Origin: Nocardia pseudobrasiliensis NBRC 108224
GTDB lineage: Bacteria > Actinomycetota > Actinomycetes > Mycobacteriales > Mycobacteriaceae
Length of the DNA stretch: 53,940 bases
Direction: 5' to 3'
Assembly: GCF_001613105.1 (NCBI RefSeq)
Contig: NZ_BDBS01000067.1
Span: 1 to 53,940 of the forward strand
Part shown: piece by piece, positions 34,126 to 43,900 of the stretch
How the letters are laid out: each line of letters opens with the position of its first letter
How positions within the stretch are numbered: the stretch's first letter is position 1
Made by a program: the position numbers and the translations under genes
Notes under the pieces: model-generated
What the model saw: only the letters and a program-made list of their open reading frames with translations
The model's database searches: none
Told to the model about the DNA's origin: nothing

Positions 34126-34995
34126 GTGAAGATCGCAAGGCGTGTCAAATATCTGGTCGCGGCCACCTCGGCCGCGCTCGTCGTCGCCGGGCCGCTCGCA
34201 TCGACCGCGAGCGCCGATCCCCTCATCCCCCTCTACAACTCCGCCCAGGCCAGCTTCCTCGACGGCAACGAATCCGCAGGCCTGGCCGCCCTGGCGCAGT
34301 TGCTCGTGCAGAACCCCACCGACGCGCAGGCGCTGTCGCTGCAGGCCGTCTGGTCGGATTACGTCGGCGACGTCATCACCCGCGAGGTGGCCCTGACCCG
34401 CCTGGACAATATCAATCCCGCCATGGCCGCGGGCACCCGAAACGTGCTGGGCGCCATCGGCGCGGCTATCGGCACCCTGCCCAATCCGCTGCCCGCCCTC
34501 ATCGGTCCGCATACCGGCATCGTGGTCCTGGGCTACGGGCTGCTGCCCGACGGCGCGATGCGCCCCGAACTGGTCGGCCGCCTGACGGCCGCCTGGGTCC
34601 AGGCCATCGCCGCGCCCTGGGCGCCGGTCGTCGTGACCGGCGGCAATCCGCAGAACGGCGTCCCCGAGGCCGCCGCCATGGCGGGCTGGCTGATCTCCCA
34701 CGGCATTCCCGCCTCCCGCGTCATCGTCGAGGATCGCGCCAATTCGACCGTGCAGAACGCGCTGTTCAGCACGGCCCACCTGCGCGACGCGGGCGCCGAC
34801 AGCGCGGTCGTGGTCACCTCCCCCAATCACATCCGCCGCGCGGTGGCCGATTTCATCGTCGCGGGCACCCATGTGGTCGGCGCGATGACCTCGCTGGACC
34901 AGCTGGTCTCCCAACTTCCCCCGCCCACTCGCACCTCCCAGCGTGGCATCTACCTCGACGCGACGCGGACCTTCCTGCTCCCGGCCGCGCGATAA
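34126..34995 (+). CDS. Secreted YdcF/ElyC-like (DUF218) protein
   Basis: The product of about 289 residues has a signal peptide (to ASTASA), a helical N-terminal part with NPTDAQALSLQA, and a DUF218 domain: GIVVLGYGLLPDGAMRPELVGRL (shortened), VVVTGGNPQNGVPEAAAM, RVIVEDRANSTVQNA and VVVTSPNHIRRA. YdcF/ElyC/SanA proteins act in envelope biology with unclear chemistry. The GTG at 34126 follows GGAAAGG; the GTG at 34114 would extend the signal peptide. Confidence 0.85.
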   Translation: MKIARRVKYLVAATSAALVVAGPLASTASADPLIPLYNSAQASFLDGNESAGLAALAQLLVQNPTDAQALSLQAVWSDYVGDVITREVALTRLDNINPAMAAGTRNVLGAIGAAIGTLPNPLPALIGPHTGIVVLGYGLLPDGAMRPELVGRLTAAWVQAIAAPWAPVVVTGGNPQNGVPEAAAMAGWLISHGIPASRVIVEDRANSTVQNALFSTAHLRDAGADSAVVVTSPNHIRRAVADFIVAGTHVVGAMTSLDQLVSQLPPPTRTSQRGIYLDATRTFLLPAAR

Positions 34996-35022
34996 CCGGG
35001 TCCGCCCAGCCACAATGGGTCG

Positions 35023-35835
35023 GTGATCGTTGCGGATATCGACGCTCTGGTGGCGCGACTGCGCCGGGCCGGATGCGTCTTCGCCGAGGACGAGGCGGCG
35101 CTGCTCACGGCGGCGGCCGCCTCACCCGGCGAGTTGGAAAGCCTTGTAGTACAACGCATTTCCGGCGTGCCGCTGGAACATCTGTTGGGCTGGGCGGAAT
35201 TTCGCGGCCTGCGGGTCGCCGTCACCCCCGGCGTATTCGTTCCCCGCCGCCGCACGGAGTTCCTCGTCGAACAGGCCCTCACCCGCGGCCGCGACCACGA
35301 CCGCGCGGTCGTCCTCGATTTGTGTTGCGGCTCCGGAGCGCTCGGCCTCGCGGTGGCCCACGAGCTCACCGCCGCGGGCATTCCCGTCGAGCTTTTCGCC
35401 AGCGATATCGAACCCGCCGCGGTCGCCTGCGCCGAGCGCAATCTCGCCCGTCTCGGCGCGCGCATCCACCGGGGCGACCTGTTCGCACCCTTGCCCGCCG
35501 ACCTCGCGGGCCGTATCACCCTGCTGTTGGCCAATACCCCGTACGTGCCCAGCGAGATGATCGCCCACATGCCTCCCGAGGCCCGCGACCACGAACCCCG
35601 AACCGCCCTCGACGGCGGGCCCGACGGCCTCGACACGGCCCGGCGCGTGGCCACCGAGGCGCCCCGCTGGCTGGCCCCCGGCGGCCACCTGTTCATCGAG
35701 ACCAGTCAATCCCAGATCCCCACCGCCACAGCGCACTTCGCCGCCAGCGGCCTGACCCCCACCATCGCCGAATCCGACGAGTACTACGCGACGGTGGTGA
35801 TCGGCACCCGCCGACTCAGCCCTTACGGCCGGTGA
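35023..35835 (+). CDS. PrmC/HemK-like glutamine methyltransferase
   Basis: This 270-residue protein has a helical N-domain (1-75), a GVPLEHLLGWAEFRGLRVAV block, then the SAM domain VVLDLCCGSGALGLA. The catalytic motif is NTPYVP instead of NPPY. It resembles the PrmC-related family (putative protein N5-glutamine methyltransferase, TIGR03704-like). PrmC itself methylates release factors; the target of this paralogue is unknown. The GTG start at 35023. The last 20 bases overlap the convergent SDR gene. Confidence 0.85.
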   Translation: MIVADIDALVARLRRAGCVFAEDEAALLTAAAASPGELESLVVQRISGVPLEHLLGWAEFRGLRVAVTPGVFVPRRRTEFLVEQALTRGRDHDRAVVLDLCCGSGALGLAVAHELTAAGIPVELFASDIEPAAVACAERNLARLGARIHRGDLFAPLPADLAGRITLLLANTPYVPSEMIAHMPPEARDHEPRTALDGGPDGLDTARRVATEAPRWLAPGGHLFIETSQSQIPTATAHFAASGLTPTIAESDEYYATVVIGTRRLSPYGR

Positions 35836-36643
35836 ATTCGTCCATCGAGTGGTAGACCCCGACCGCGTTGAGGTACAGATCGCGGATCTTCAGCGGAAGC
35901 AGTCCGGAGATGGCGCGGTTGAGCCGCGAGGTCCAGGGCATGACGACCAGGGCCGCGCCCTTCTTCATCTCCGACCAGGCGGCCTCCACCGCCTCGTCCT
36001 GTTCGATGATGGGCGTGAACAGAAAACCCTTGGCGCCGTCGAACATTCCGGTGTTGATGTAGGTCGGGCAGAAGGTGGTGAACTTGACGTGGGTGTTGCC
36101 GGACTGTTCCAGTTCCAGACGCACCGAATCCGACCAGCCCAGGGCCGCCCATTTGGAGGCGGCGTAGACGCTCATACGCGGATTGGCGACCAGCGCGGCC
36201 GACGAAGCGATATTCAACACCCGCGCCGGGATGCGGCGCTCGACCATGGCGGGCAGGAACTCCAGCGTGATGTACATGGGCGCAAGGGAATTGATCGCGA
36301 CCGTCTTATCGATATCGGCGGGGTCGGTGGTCTCCCAGAAGTATCCGTTGCCGCGCACGATACCCGCGTTGTTGATCAACACATCGATCGCGCCGACCCG
36401 CTCGCGCACCGCGGCGGCCGCGGCCGCGATCGCCGCGCGGTCGGAGACGTCGACGACGTGGGAATGAATTCGACTATGGCCCAATGCCTCCAGCTCGGCC
36501 GCGGTCTCCTTCAGCGCCTTGTCGTTGACATCCCACAGCACCACATCGGCCGCCCGCTCGCGCACCGCGCGCTCGGCGAACGATTTACCCAGCCCCATCG
36601 CGGCACCGGTGATCAGCACCGTCCGACCGGCTACCGTGTCCAT
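35816..36643 (-). CDS. Short-chain dehydrogenase/reductase (SDR)
   Basis: The 275-residue classical SDR has the cofactor motif VLITGAAMGLGKSFAER (residues 8-24), LINNAGIV, the catalytic Ser in NIASSAALVANP, and YAASK. The layout Tyr-x3-Lys is intact. The long C-terminal tail (LNRAISGLLPLKIRDLYLN) suggests a membrane-associated or lipid substrate. The ATG at 36643 follows GGAAAGGA. It is followed closely upstream by the aldehyde dehydrogenase gene on the same strand (25-base gap), so both may be an operon. Confidence 0.9.
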   Translation of the reverse strand: MDTVAGRTVLITGAAMGLGKSFAERAVRERAADVVLWDVNDKALKETAAELEALGHSRIHSHVVDVSDRAAIAAAAAAVRERVGAIDVLINNAGIVRGNGYFWETTDPADIDKTVAINSLAPMYITLEFLPAMVERRIPARVLNIASSAALVANPRMSVYAASKWAALGWSDSVRLELEQSGNTHVKFTTFCPTYINTGMFDGAKGFLFTPIIEQDEAVEAAWSEMKKGAALVVMPWTSRLNRAISGLLPLKIRDLYLNAVGVYHSMDEFTGRKG

Positions 36644-36668
36644 ACCCGCATCCTTTCCCACCGCGACA

Positions 36669-38241
36669 TCACTTCTGCCGCAACGCTTTCATCACACCGA
36701 AGTACAGGGTCATGGTCTTGGCCCACAGCGCCTCCGACATTCCGGGCAGCGGGGCGATCGGCAGCGCGCGCTGTACGGCGATGGTCTGGGTGTCGATGTA
36801 CTTCAGCAGCCCCTCCGGGCCGTGCCGTCGCCCGCCGCCGGAGATTCCCAGCCCGCCCGAGGGCGCGGCGACGCTGCCCCAGGCGGCGATGAAGCCCTCG
36901 TTCACATTCACCGATCCGGCCTCGATGCGCGCGGCCACCTCGCGGGCCCGCGCCGTATTCCGGCTCCACACACTGGCATTGAGGCCGTAGGCGGAGTCGT
37001 TGGCCTGGTCGACCGCCTCATCGTCGCTGTGCACGCGGTACACCGATACCACCGGGCCGAAGGTCTCCTCGCGGTACACCGTCATACCGGGGCGCACCCC
37101 CTCGAGGATCGTCGGCTCGTAGAAGTACGGACCCAGGTCCGGACGCGCCCGCCCGCCGGTGAGCACCGTCGCGCCCTGGGCCACGGCGTCGTCGACATGC
37201 GCCGCGACCGTGTCGATCTGGCGAGGGAAGGTCAGCGAACCGATCTCGTAGGAGTAATCCAGCGCCGTGCCCAGCCGCAGCGCCCGGGTCCGGTTGACGA
37301 ATTCCCCCACGAACCGCTCGTACACCGCGTCGTGCACATAGATCCGCTCGATCGACTCGCACAGCTGCCCGGCCGAGGCGAAGCACGCCCGCACCGCGAT
37401 ACGCGCGGCCGCGGGCACATCGGCGTCGGCCAGTACCAACAGCGGATTCTTCCCGCCCAATTCGAGCGAACAGCCGATCAGCCGCTCCCCGGCCTGCCGC
37501 GCGATCGTGCGTCCGGTCGCACTCGATCCGGTGTAGTCGACATAGTCCGCCCGCGCGATCACCTCGCCGCCGATCACCGAACCGCGGCCGAGCACCCCCT
37601 GCCACAAACCCTTCGGCAGGCCCGCGCGTTCGGCGGTATCGATGGCCCACAGTGCGGTCAGCGCGGTCTGATTGTCCGGCCGCGCGATCACGGCATTACC
37701 CGCGACCAGGGCGGGCAGCGCGTCGGAGGCCGCCAGCGCCAGCGGATAGTTCCACGGCGAGATGACCGCCACCACGCCCTTGGGCCGATTGCGCACCTCG
37801 ACGCGGGTCAGCATCGGCAGCACGCCGCGCGGCGTGCGGGGGGCCAGCAGCTTTTCCGCCACGCCCGCGTAGTAGCGCGCGTTGACCGCCACATCGCCCA
37901 CCTCGTCGAAGGCGTGCACGCGCGATTTACCGGACTCGAGCTGCACGATGTCGAGAATGGCGTCCTGTTCGGACAGCACCAGGTCGTGGAATCGGCGCAG
38001 GATCGAAACCCGTTCGCGCACCGGCGTCTTCGCCCATTCGCGCTGCGCGCGCCGGGCCGTCTCGAAGGCCCGGTCCAGATCGGCGGTCGAGGACTGCGGC
38101 AGATCCACGATCTTGCGCCCGGTCGCGGGGGGCGAGGATCTCGACCGCGGGCGCGCCACCGGCCACGGCGTGCGCGAGCAGGGACTGCACCAGCGCGTGC
38201 GGCAGCGCGTCGGCGGCGGCCAGTTGGGGGGCGGTCGGCAT
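36669..38241 (-). pseudogene. gabD2: gabD2-like succinic semialdehyde dehydrogenase with one frameshift
   Basis: Most of the enzyme reads in one frame: KGVVAVISPWNYPLALAASD, the catalytic Glu in LELGGKNP, catalytic Cys in FASAGQLCESIERIY, and RRHGPEGLLKYIDTQTIA. It matches GabD2-type NADP succinic semialdehyde dehydrogenase. The N-terminus (MPTAPQLAAADALPHALVQS, from the ATG at 38241) is in another frame. The two join if one base is removed from the G6 run at 38127-38132, giving EILAPATGRKIVDLP. It is therefore a recent pseudogene or a sequence error. GAGAGGG precedes the ATG. Confidence 0.85.
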
Positions 38242-38282
38242 TGGTCGGCCCTCTCGATCCGGTGAGGTATCCAATTTAATTG

Positions 38283-38316
38283 AACACCAGTGTTAGATTA
38301 ACACCGGTGTTAGATT
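38283..38316. promoter_or_regulatory. Tandem palindromic TetR operators
   Basis: Two 17-bp direct repeats (38283-38299 and 38300-38316, one mismatch) each contain a palindrome: AACACCAGTGTT (near perfect) and AACACCGGTGTT (perfect, extendable to TAACACCGGTGTTA). They lie between the divergent gabD2-like and tetR genes, so the TetR protein probably controls both. Confidence 0.75.
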
Positions 38317-38363
38317 AATAGCTCGAGCATGCGATCTGTCAAGACGTCGAGGAGGATCCACAG

Positions 38364-39050
38364 ATGCCCGGCGATGCGGTGGTCACCTCTCACAGCGCCG
38401 GCCCGCGCCGGGGCCGCCCACCCCAGACCCCCGAGCAAGCCGACGAGGTGCGCGCCCGCATCGTGCTGGCCGCGGCCGCGGTGTTCACCGAACACGGGTC
38501 GCGTGGGCTGAGCGTCGCGCGCATCATCGAGCGCGCCGGAATCTCGCGACCGACCTACTACCGCTACTTCGGCAATGCCGAGGAGCCGCTGCATGCACTG
38601 CTCACCACCTCCAACGAGGGCCTGGTCGGCGGAATCCGCGCGGCCCTGGACGCCTCCGATGAACCGGTGCGGCTGGGCATCGGCATCATCGACGCCTATC
38701 TGGACTGGGCGCACGGCCACGGGCCGATGCTGCGACCGGTCTTCGCCGAACTGCACGATCCCGCCTCGCCGGTATCGTCCTATCGCGAGGACGCCTTCGA
38801 CGACATCCGCGGCCTGGTGCGCACCAAATTCGTCGCCCTCGGCCGCCCCGCCCCCACCCCGCTCGACCTCGACACCGCCCTGCAGGCCTGCGAATTCGTC
38901 GTCTACCGGCTCTCGACCAGCGACCCGAATCCCGACGAGCTGGCCGCGGCACGGCTGACCATGATCCGCAGCGTCCTGGTCACTCTAGGCCGCCGCGAGG
39001 ACGTCGAATTCGCCCTGACCATCCCCGGAATCTTCGACAGCGCGGGCTGA
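38364..39050 (+). CDS. TetR-family transcriptional regulator
   Basis: This 228-residue protein has the TetR HTH (RARIVLAAAAVFTEHGSRGL, then SVARIIERAGISRPTYYRYF, residues 30-69), with an effector domain after it. An N-terminal arginine-rich extension (PRRGRPP) precedes the HTH. It is divergent from the gabD2-like gene with tandem operators between, which indicates autoregulation and control of the dehydrogenase/SDR operon. ATG at 38364 follows GAGGAT. Confidence 0.9.
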   Translation: MPGDAVVTSHSAGPRRGRPPQTPEQADEVRARIVLAAAAVFTEHGSRGLSVARIIERAGISRPTYYRYFGNAEEPLHALLTTSNEGLVGGIRAALDASDEPVRLGIGIIDAYLDWAHGHGPMLRPVFAELHDPASPVSSYREDAFDDIRGLVRTKFVALGRPAPTPLDLDTALQACEFVVYRLSTSDPNPDELAAARLTMIRSVLVTLGRREDVEFALTIPGIFDSAG

Positions 39051-39057
39051 TTCGCGA

Positions 39058-40941
39058 TTACGCGCGCAGACCGCTGGCCCGCAGCACGCGCCGCCCGATG
39101 CCCGCGCGAATGGCGTCCTCGGTGCCGATGATCCGCACACGGTGGCGGGCGCGCGTGATGGCGGTATAGAGCAGTTCGCGGGTCAGCAGCGTCGATTCCG
39201 GGCCGGGCAATACCACCGAGACGATGCCGTACTGACTGCCCTGGCTGCGATGGATCGTCATGGCGTACACGGTGGTGACGCCCGGGAATTGGGTGGGGTG
39301 CACCAGATACGGTTCACTGCCGCGCTGTAGCGCCGCGCGCAGCGAGCCGTCGGGGCCACGCACGATCACGCCGGTGTCGCCGTTGTAGATGCGCGCCTCG
39401 TGATCGTTGGCGGTCACCAGCAGCGGTTGACCCGGAAACCACTGCCCCGCCGCGGTTTCCGATCCCACACCGGCCGCGGCCACCCAGCCCGCGGCCAGCC
39501 GGTCCCAGTATTCGACGCCGAAATGACCCTGCCGGTGCGCGCACAGCAGCCGATGCGATTCCATCGCCTCGAGCGCCCCCGCGGCATCGCCGCGTTCGGC
39601 CGCGGCCGTCGCGGTGCGCGCGGCGGTCACGACATCGGCACGCACGCCGGTGATCTCGTCGGGATGACACAGCGACAGTTCCGCGCCGCCGTCGGCCAGC
39701 AGCGCCAGCGCCGCATCGGCGTCACCCGCGCGCACGGCCACCGCCAGTTCGGCGATGCGGCCGCCGAAGCGGCGACCGCGAGTCAGGCGAATGATGCCGC
39801 CGCGCAGTCGATCTCGTTCGCGCGTCGTCAGGGCGTCGGGATGCGCCGCCGCGGCGTGCTGTTCGCCGAGAATCTCGTCGAGGACCGGATTGGGTTCGGC
39901 CACCACGGGTCCGGCCACCAGATCGGCCAGTACCGCGCCCGCGTCGACCGAGGCCAGCTGGTCCGGATCGCCGACGAGTACGAGCCGGGTGTCGGGTCGC
40001 ACCGCGGGCAGCAGTCGGCTCATCATGGTCAGCGAGACCATCGAGGTCTCGTCGACCACGATCACGTCATAGGGCAGCCGGTTGAATTCGTGGTGGCGGA
40101 ACCGGGTCGCGCCGCCGCGCTGCCAGCCCAGTAGTCGGTGCAGGGTGGCCGCGGTCAAATCCGGCAGTCGAAGGTCCCCGGCCTGTTCGCGCACAGATTC
40201 CTGTAGGCGCGCAGCCGCTTTGCCGGTCGGTGCGGCCATGGCGATCCGCGGTGCGGGTGCGCCCGGGACCGCCTCCTGCAGCGCCACCAGCAGGGCCAGG
40301 ATGCGGGCGATCGTATGGGTTTTGCCGGTACCCGGACCGCCCGCGACCACGGTGGTCCAGTGGGTGGCCGCCAGCGCCGCCGCCACCCGTTGGCGGTCCG
40401 GCGGTTCGCCCGGGCGGTGCGAATCCGGGAACAGTCGATCCAGTTGCCGCCGAACGGTTTCGGCATCGATCAGCGGATGACCCGCCGCCCGCGCGGTCAG
40501 GGCCTCGCGGATGGTCTGCTCCTGCCGGAAGTAGCGGTCCAGATACAGCAGCGGACTGCCGCCGTCGGGCTCGACCAGCCGCAGCGGACGCAGCGGTCCG
40601 GCCGGGCTGCCCTGCACCAGCGGACTCGCGCGCAGCGCCGACAGCACGGCATCGACCTCGGGCCAGGGCAGGGTGGCGGGATCGATCGCATCGGGATCGT
40701 CGGCGTCGAAACCCTCACCGTCCACGCCGATATCGCGCATGCGCGGCAGCTCCAGGCATACCGATCCCGATCGCACCGCGCGCACCGCCAGGGCCGCGGC
40801 GAACAGCACCGGCTCGGACTCCTCGCGGCCCAGCCGGCCCAGCCGCAGCGCGACATGGACATCGGCGGCGGACAGGATTCCGGCGGCGTTGAAGATGCGC
40901 AGCAGCCCGGTCGCCCGCTGCGCCAACTGGATCGCGGTCAA
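39058..40941 (-). CDS. recD: RecD helicase subunit of exonuclease V
   Basis: The 627-residue SF1B helicase has Walker A VAGGPGTGKT near residue 200, the Walker B motif VIVVDETSMVS, the VLVGDPDQLASV block and the C-terminal VYAMTIHRSQGSQY and LYTAITRAR motifs. It is the 5'-3' motor of RecBCD, acting in double-strand break repair and foreign DNA degradation. The TTG start at 40941 overlaps the recB stop, so translation is coupled. A TTG start is unusual but fits the RecD N-terminus. Confidence 0.93.
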   Translation of the reverse strand: MTAIQLAQRATGLLRIFNAAGILSAADVHVALRLGRLGREESEPVLFAAALAVRAVRSGSVCLELPRMRDIGVDGEGFDADDPDAIDPATLPWPEVDAVLSALRASPLVQGSPAGPLRPLRLVEPDGGSPLLYLDRYFRQEQTIREALTARAAGHPLIDAETVRRQLDRLFPDSHRPGEPPDRQRVAAALAATHWTTVVAGGPGTGKTHTIARILALLVALQEAVPGAPAPRIAMAAPTGKAAARLQESVREQAGDLRLPDLTAATLHRLLGWQRGGATRFRHHEFNRLPYDVIVVDETSMVSLTMMSRLLPAVRPDTRLVLVGDPDQLASVDAGAVLADLVAGPVVAEPNPVLDEILGEQHAAAAHPDALTTRERDRLRGGIIRLTRGRRFGGRIAELAVAVRAGDADAALALLADGGAELSLCHPDEITGVRADVVTAARTATAAAERGDAAGALEAMESHRLLCAHRQGHFGVEYWDRLAAGWVAAAGVGSETAAGQWFPGQPLLVTANDHEARIYNGDTGVIVRGPDGSLRAALQRGSEPYLVHPTQFPGVTTVYAMTIHRSQGSQYGIVSVVLPGPESTLLTRELLYTAITRARHRVRIIGTEDAIRAGIGRRVLRASGLRA

Positions 40942-43900
40942 CGCGCCACCCGCCCGGCCAGCAGTTGCGACAGCTCCTCGACCAGGGCGACGGGCGGATC
41001 CCAGTCGAATACGCCGCAGCCCGAAGGGGTTTCGGGGCCGATCATGCCGCGCACGAACAGATATCGGATGCCGCCCAGATGCCGAGCCGGATCGTAATCG
41101 GGCAGCCGCCAGCGCAGGAAGCGGTGCAGCGCCGCCGAATACAGGATGGCCTGCAGCGGATAGTGCGAGCGCATCATCTCCGCGGCCATTCGGTCGCGGG
41201 TGTAGTGGGCGACGGTGAGATCGCCCACGCCCAGGCGATTGGTCTTGTAGTCGACGACCACGAATCGCGGGCCGGGCAGGCGCAGGACGGCGTCGATACT
41301 GCCGGTCAGATAGCCGCGCAGGGGCAGATCGTCGAGCGTGTCGATGTGATCGGCATAGGCGGCGAACGGATCGTCGGCGGGTAGATGGGCGCGCAGCAGA
41401 GTCGCGATGCGGCGCAGCGTGATTCGCTGGCCGTCCTCGTGCTCACCGGCCAGCGGGAGTTCGAAGTCGAGTTCGTTGAGGCGATCGCGATTCGCGACGG
41501 CGGCCAGGCTGCCGGAGTCGATCGGGGTGTGCATGACCGCGAGCAGGGCGTTGCTCAGCACCTGGGGATCGATATCGGCCAGCAGTTCCTCGATCGCGTG
41601 TTCGCAGCGGGTGCGCACCTCGGCGGCCAGATCGGCGGCGTCGGTGTTCACGTGTTCCAGTACACCGTGCACCAGGGTGCCGAAGTCCGCGCCGTAGGGC
41701 AGGTCGTTCATCAAAGACCTTGCGGCACCCTCGAACTCGGATGCGGCCGCCTCGAGTTCGGCGGCGGGTTCGGCGGGTTCGTCGGAGTTGCCGGGGGTTT
41801 CGTCCGCGCGTGGGGCGTGCAGGTCGTGGGCGGCGGCGGTGAGCGCGGAGTAGGAGGTGCGTCGCCACTCGTGGTCGATCTCGCGGTCGAAGCGGGCGGC
41901 GGCGAGGTCGCCGACCTCGGTGTGCTCGCGGTCCCAGCGCGGGCGCACGGGTGCGATCTTGCGCACTTCCTCGACCGCGATCACCTTCGATACCGCGGCG
42001 GCCCATTGCGAAAGCTCCTCGGCCACAGCCTCGTCCACCGGCACCTCCGCGCGGGCGGGCACTTCGGCGCTGTGCGGTTCACGGCCCACGATCATGCGGT
42101 GCAGGGGCGCGAAGGTGGTGCCGTAGGCCGGGGCCCACCAGGCGACCACCTGGCACTGCGCGCGGGTGAGCGCCACGTACAGCAGGCGCAGTTCCTCACC
42201 CGCCTCCTCGGCCTCGCAGCGACGCTTGCGCTCGGCGTAGCCGGGGGCCTCCGCGCCGCCGACATCGAGTACGCGGTCGGGGCCGTCGTGGAACAGCAGC
42301 GTGGCCGGGGTGGGATTCTTGGCGCTGTCCCAGGCGAAAGGCAGGTACACGACCGGGAATTCCAGGCCCTTGCTGGCGTGGACGGTCGCGATCTGCACCG
42401 CGGCCGCGTCGCGATCGAGGCGGCGGCTACGGTCGGCGACCGCGCCGGAGGCGGGATCGCGCACCCGGTCGGCCAGCCAGCGGGTCAGCGCGGTCAGGCC
42501 CAGCGATTCGCGCAGTGCCACCTGGTCGAGCAGCTGGGCGATATGGCGCAGGTCGGTCAGGCGTCGCTCGCCGCCCGCGACCGCGAGCAGCCGGGGAGCC
42601 AATTCGGTTTCCGCGGACAACTTTTCGAAGACCGCGGCGAATCCCGCGCGGGTGAACAGCCGCGCCGAATCGCGCAGCTGAGCACTGAGCCGGCCCACCA
42701 GATCCGCTCCGCCGGAGTCGATCTCGGCCGCCGACAGGCCCAGCAGCGGGGTTCCGGCGGCCAAGCGCACCCGGTCGCCGCGATGCGGCTGCTCGAGTGC
42801 GCGCAGCAGCCACAGCCAGTCGGTCGCGCTCTGGGTGGCGAAGACGCTCGCGCCGCCGGTGAGTACCGAGGCGACGCCGACGCGGTCCAATGCCGAGCGC
42901 ACGATATCGATCTGAGAGCGGGTGCGGACCAGCACCGCGATATCGCCCGGGCCCAACGGTCGATCGTCGATGCGGGTGCCCGAGTCGAGCAGGCGGACGA
43001 TATCGGCGGCCAGATCCTCGGCAACCCGGGAGCGCTGACGGCCGACGGCCGGGAAGCCCGCGCCGTTGAGGGGGCCAGCGCCGCTGCGTCGGAAACGCCT
43101 CAGCCGCAATGGGGTTCGCTGTTCGGCGGGGCCGTCCAGGCGAGTGTCCGGGCGGACCGCGTGCACGCGTTGCACGGCGATCTCCTTGTGCCCCAGCGCC
43201 GCTCCGCCCATGACATGATCCAGCGCGGTGAGCAGGCCCGCGTCGCTGCGCCGGTTGGTGGTCAGTTCGCGACGGGAGTCGGCGTGGGCGACGGCGTCGA
43301 GGTAGCTGAGCACCTCCGCGCCGCGGAAGGCGTAGATGGCCTGTTTGGGATCGCCGACCAGGACCAGGGTGGCGTGGCCATGGAAGGCGCGGCGCAGGAT
43401 GTCCCACTGCAGCGGGTCGGTGTCCTGGAACTCGTCGACCAGGGCCACGCGGTAGCGTTCGCGAATGCGACGGCTCGCGCGTTCGCCGTGTACCGGATCG
43501 GCCAGCGCCTCGTGCAGCAGCACCAGCAGATCGTCGAAGTCCCGGATACCCGAAAGCCGTTTGCGCCGTTCGGTTTCCGCCCGCACCGCGAGCGCGAAGG
43601 CGACCCGTTCGGCGGCCGGATGATCGCCGATCTCCTCATCGGGCACCAGCCGAGCGTGCCGATCGCCCACCGCCGCGGCGGCCAGCTGATGGGCGTCCTT
43701 CAGCGAGAACGGCGCTCCCCCGCGCGCGTAACGCGCGAGATACAGATCATCGGCGACGGTCGCGACCAGATCGTCGATCCCGTCGACCAGTCGCACCCCC
43801 GGATCGTGCTCCCCCGCCAACCCCAACTCGTCGAGCATGCGCTGACAGAAACTGTGCGTGGTGACGATGGTCCCCGAATCGAAATCCGACAGCGCCGCCA

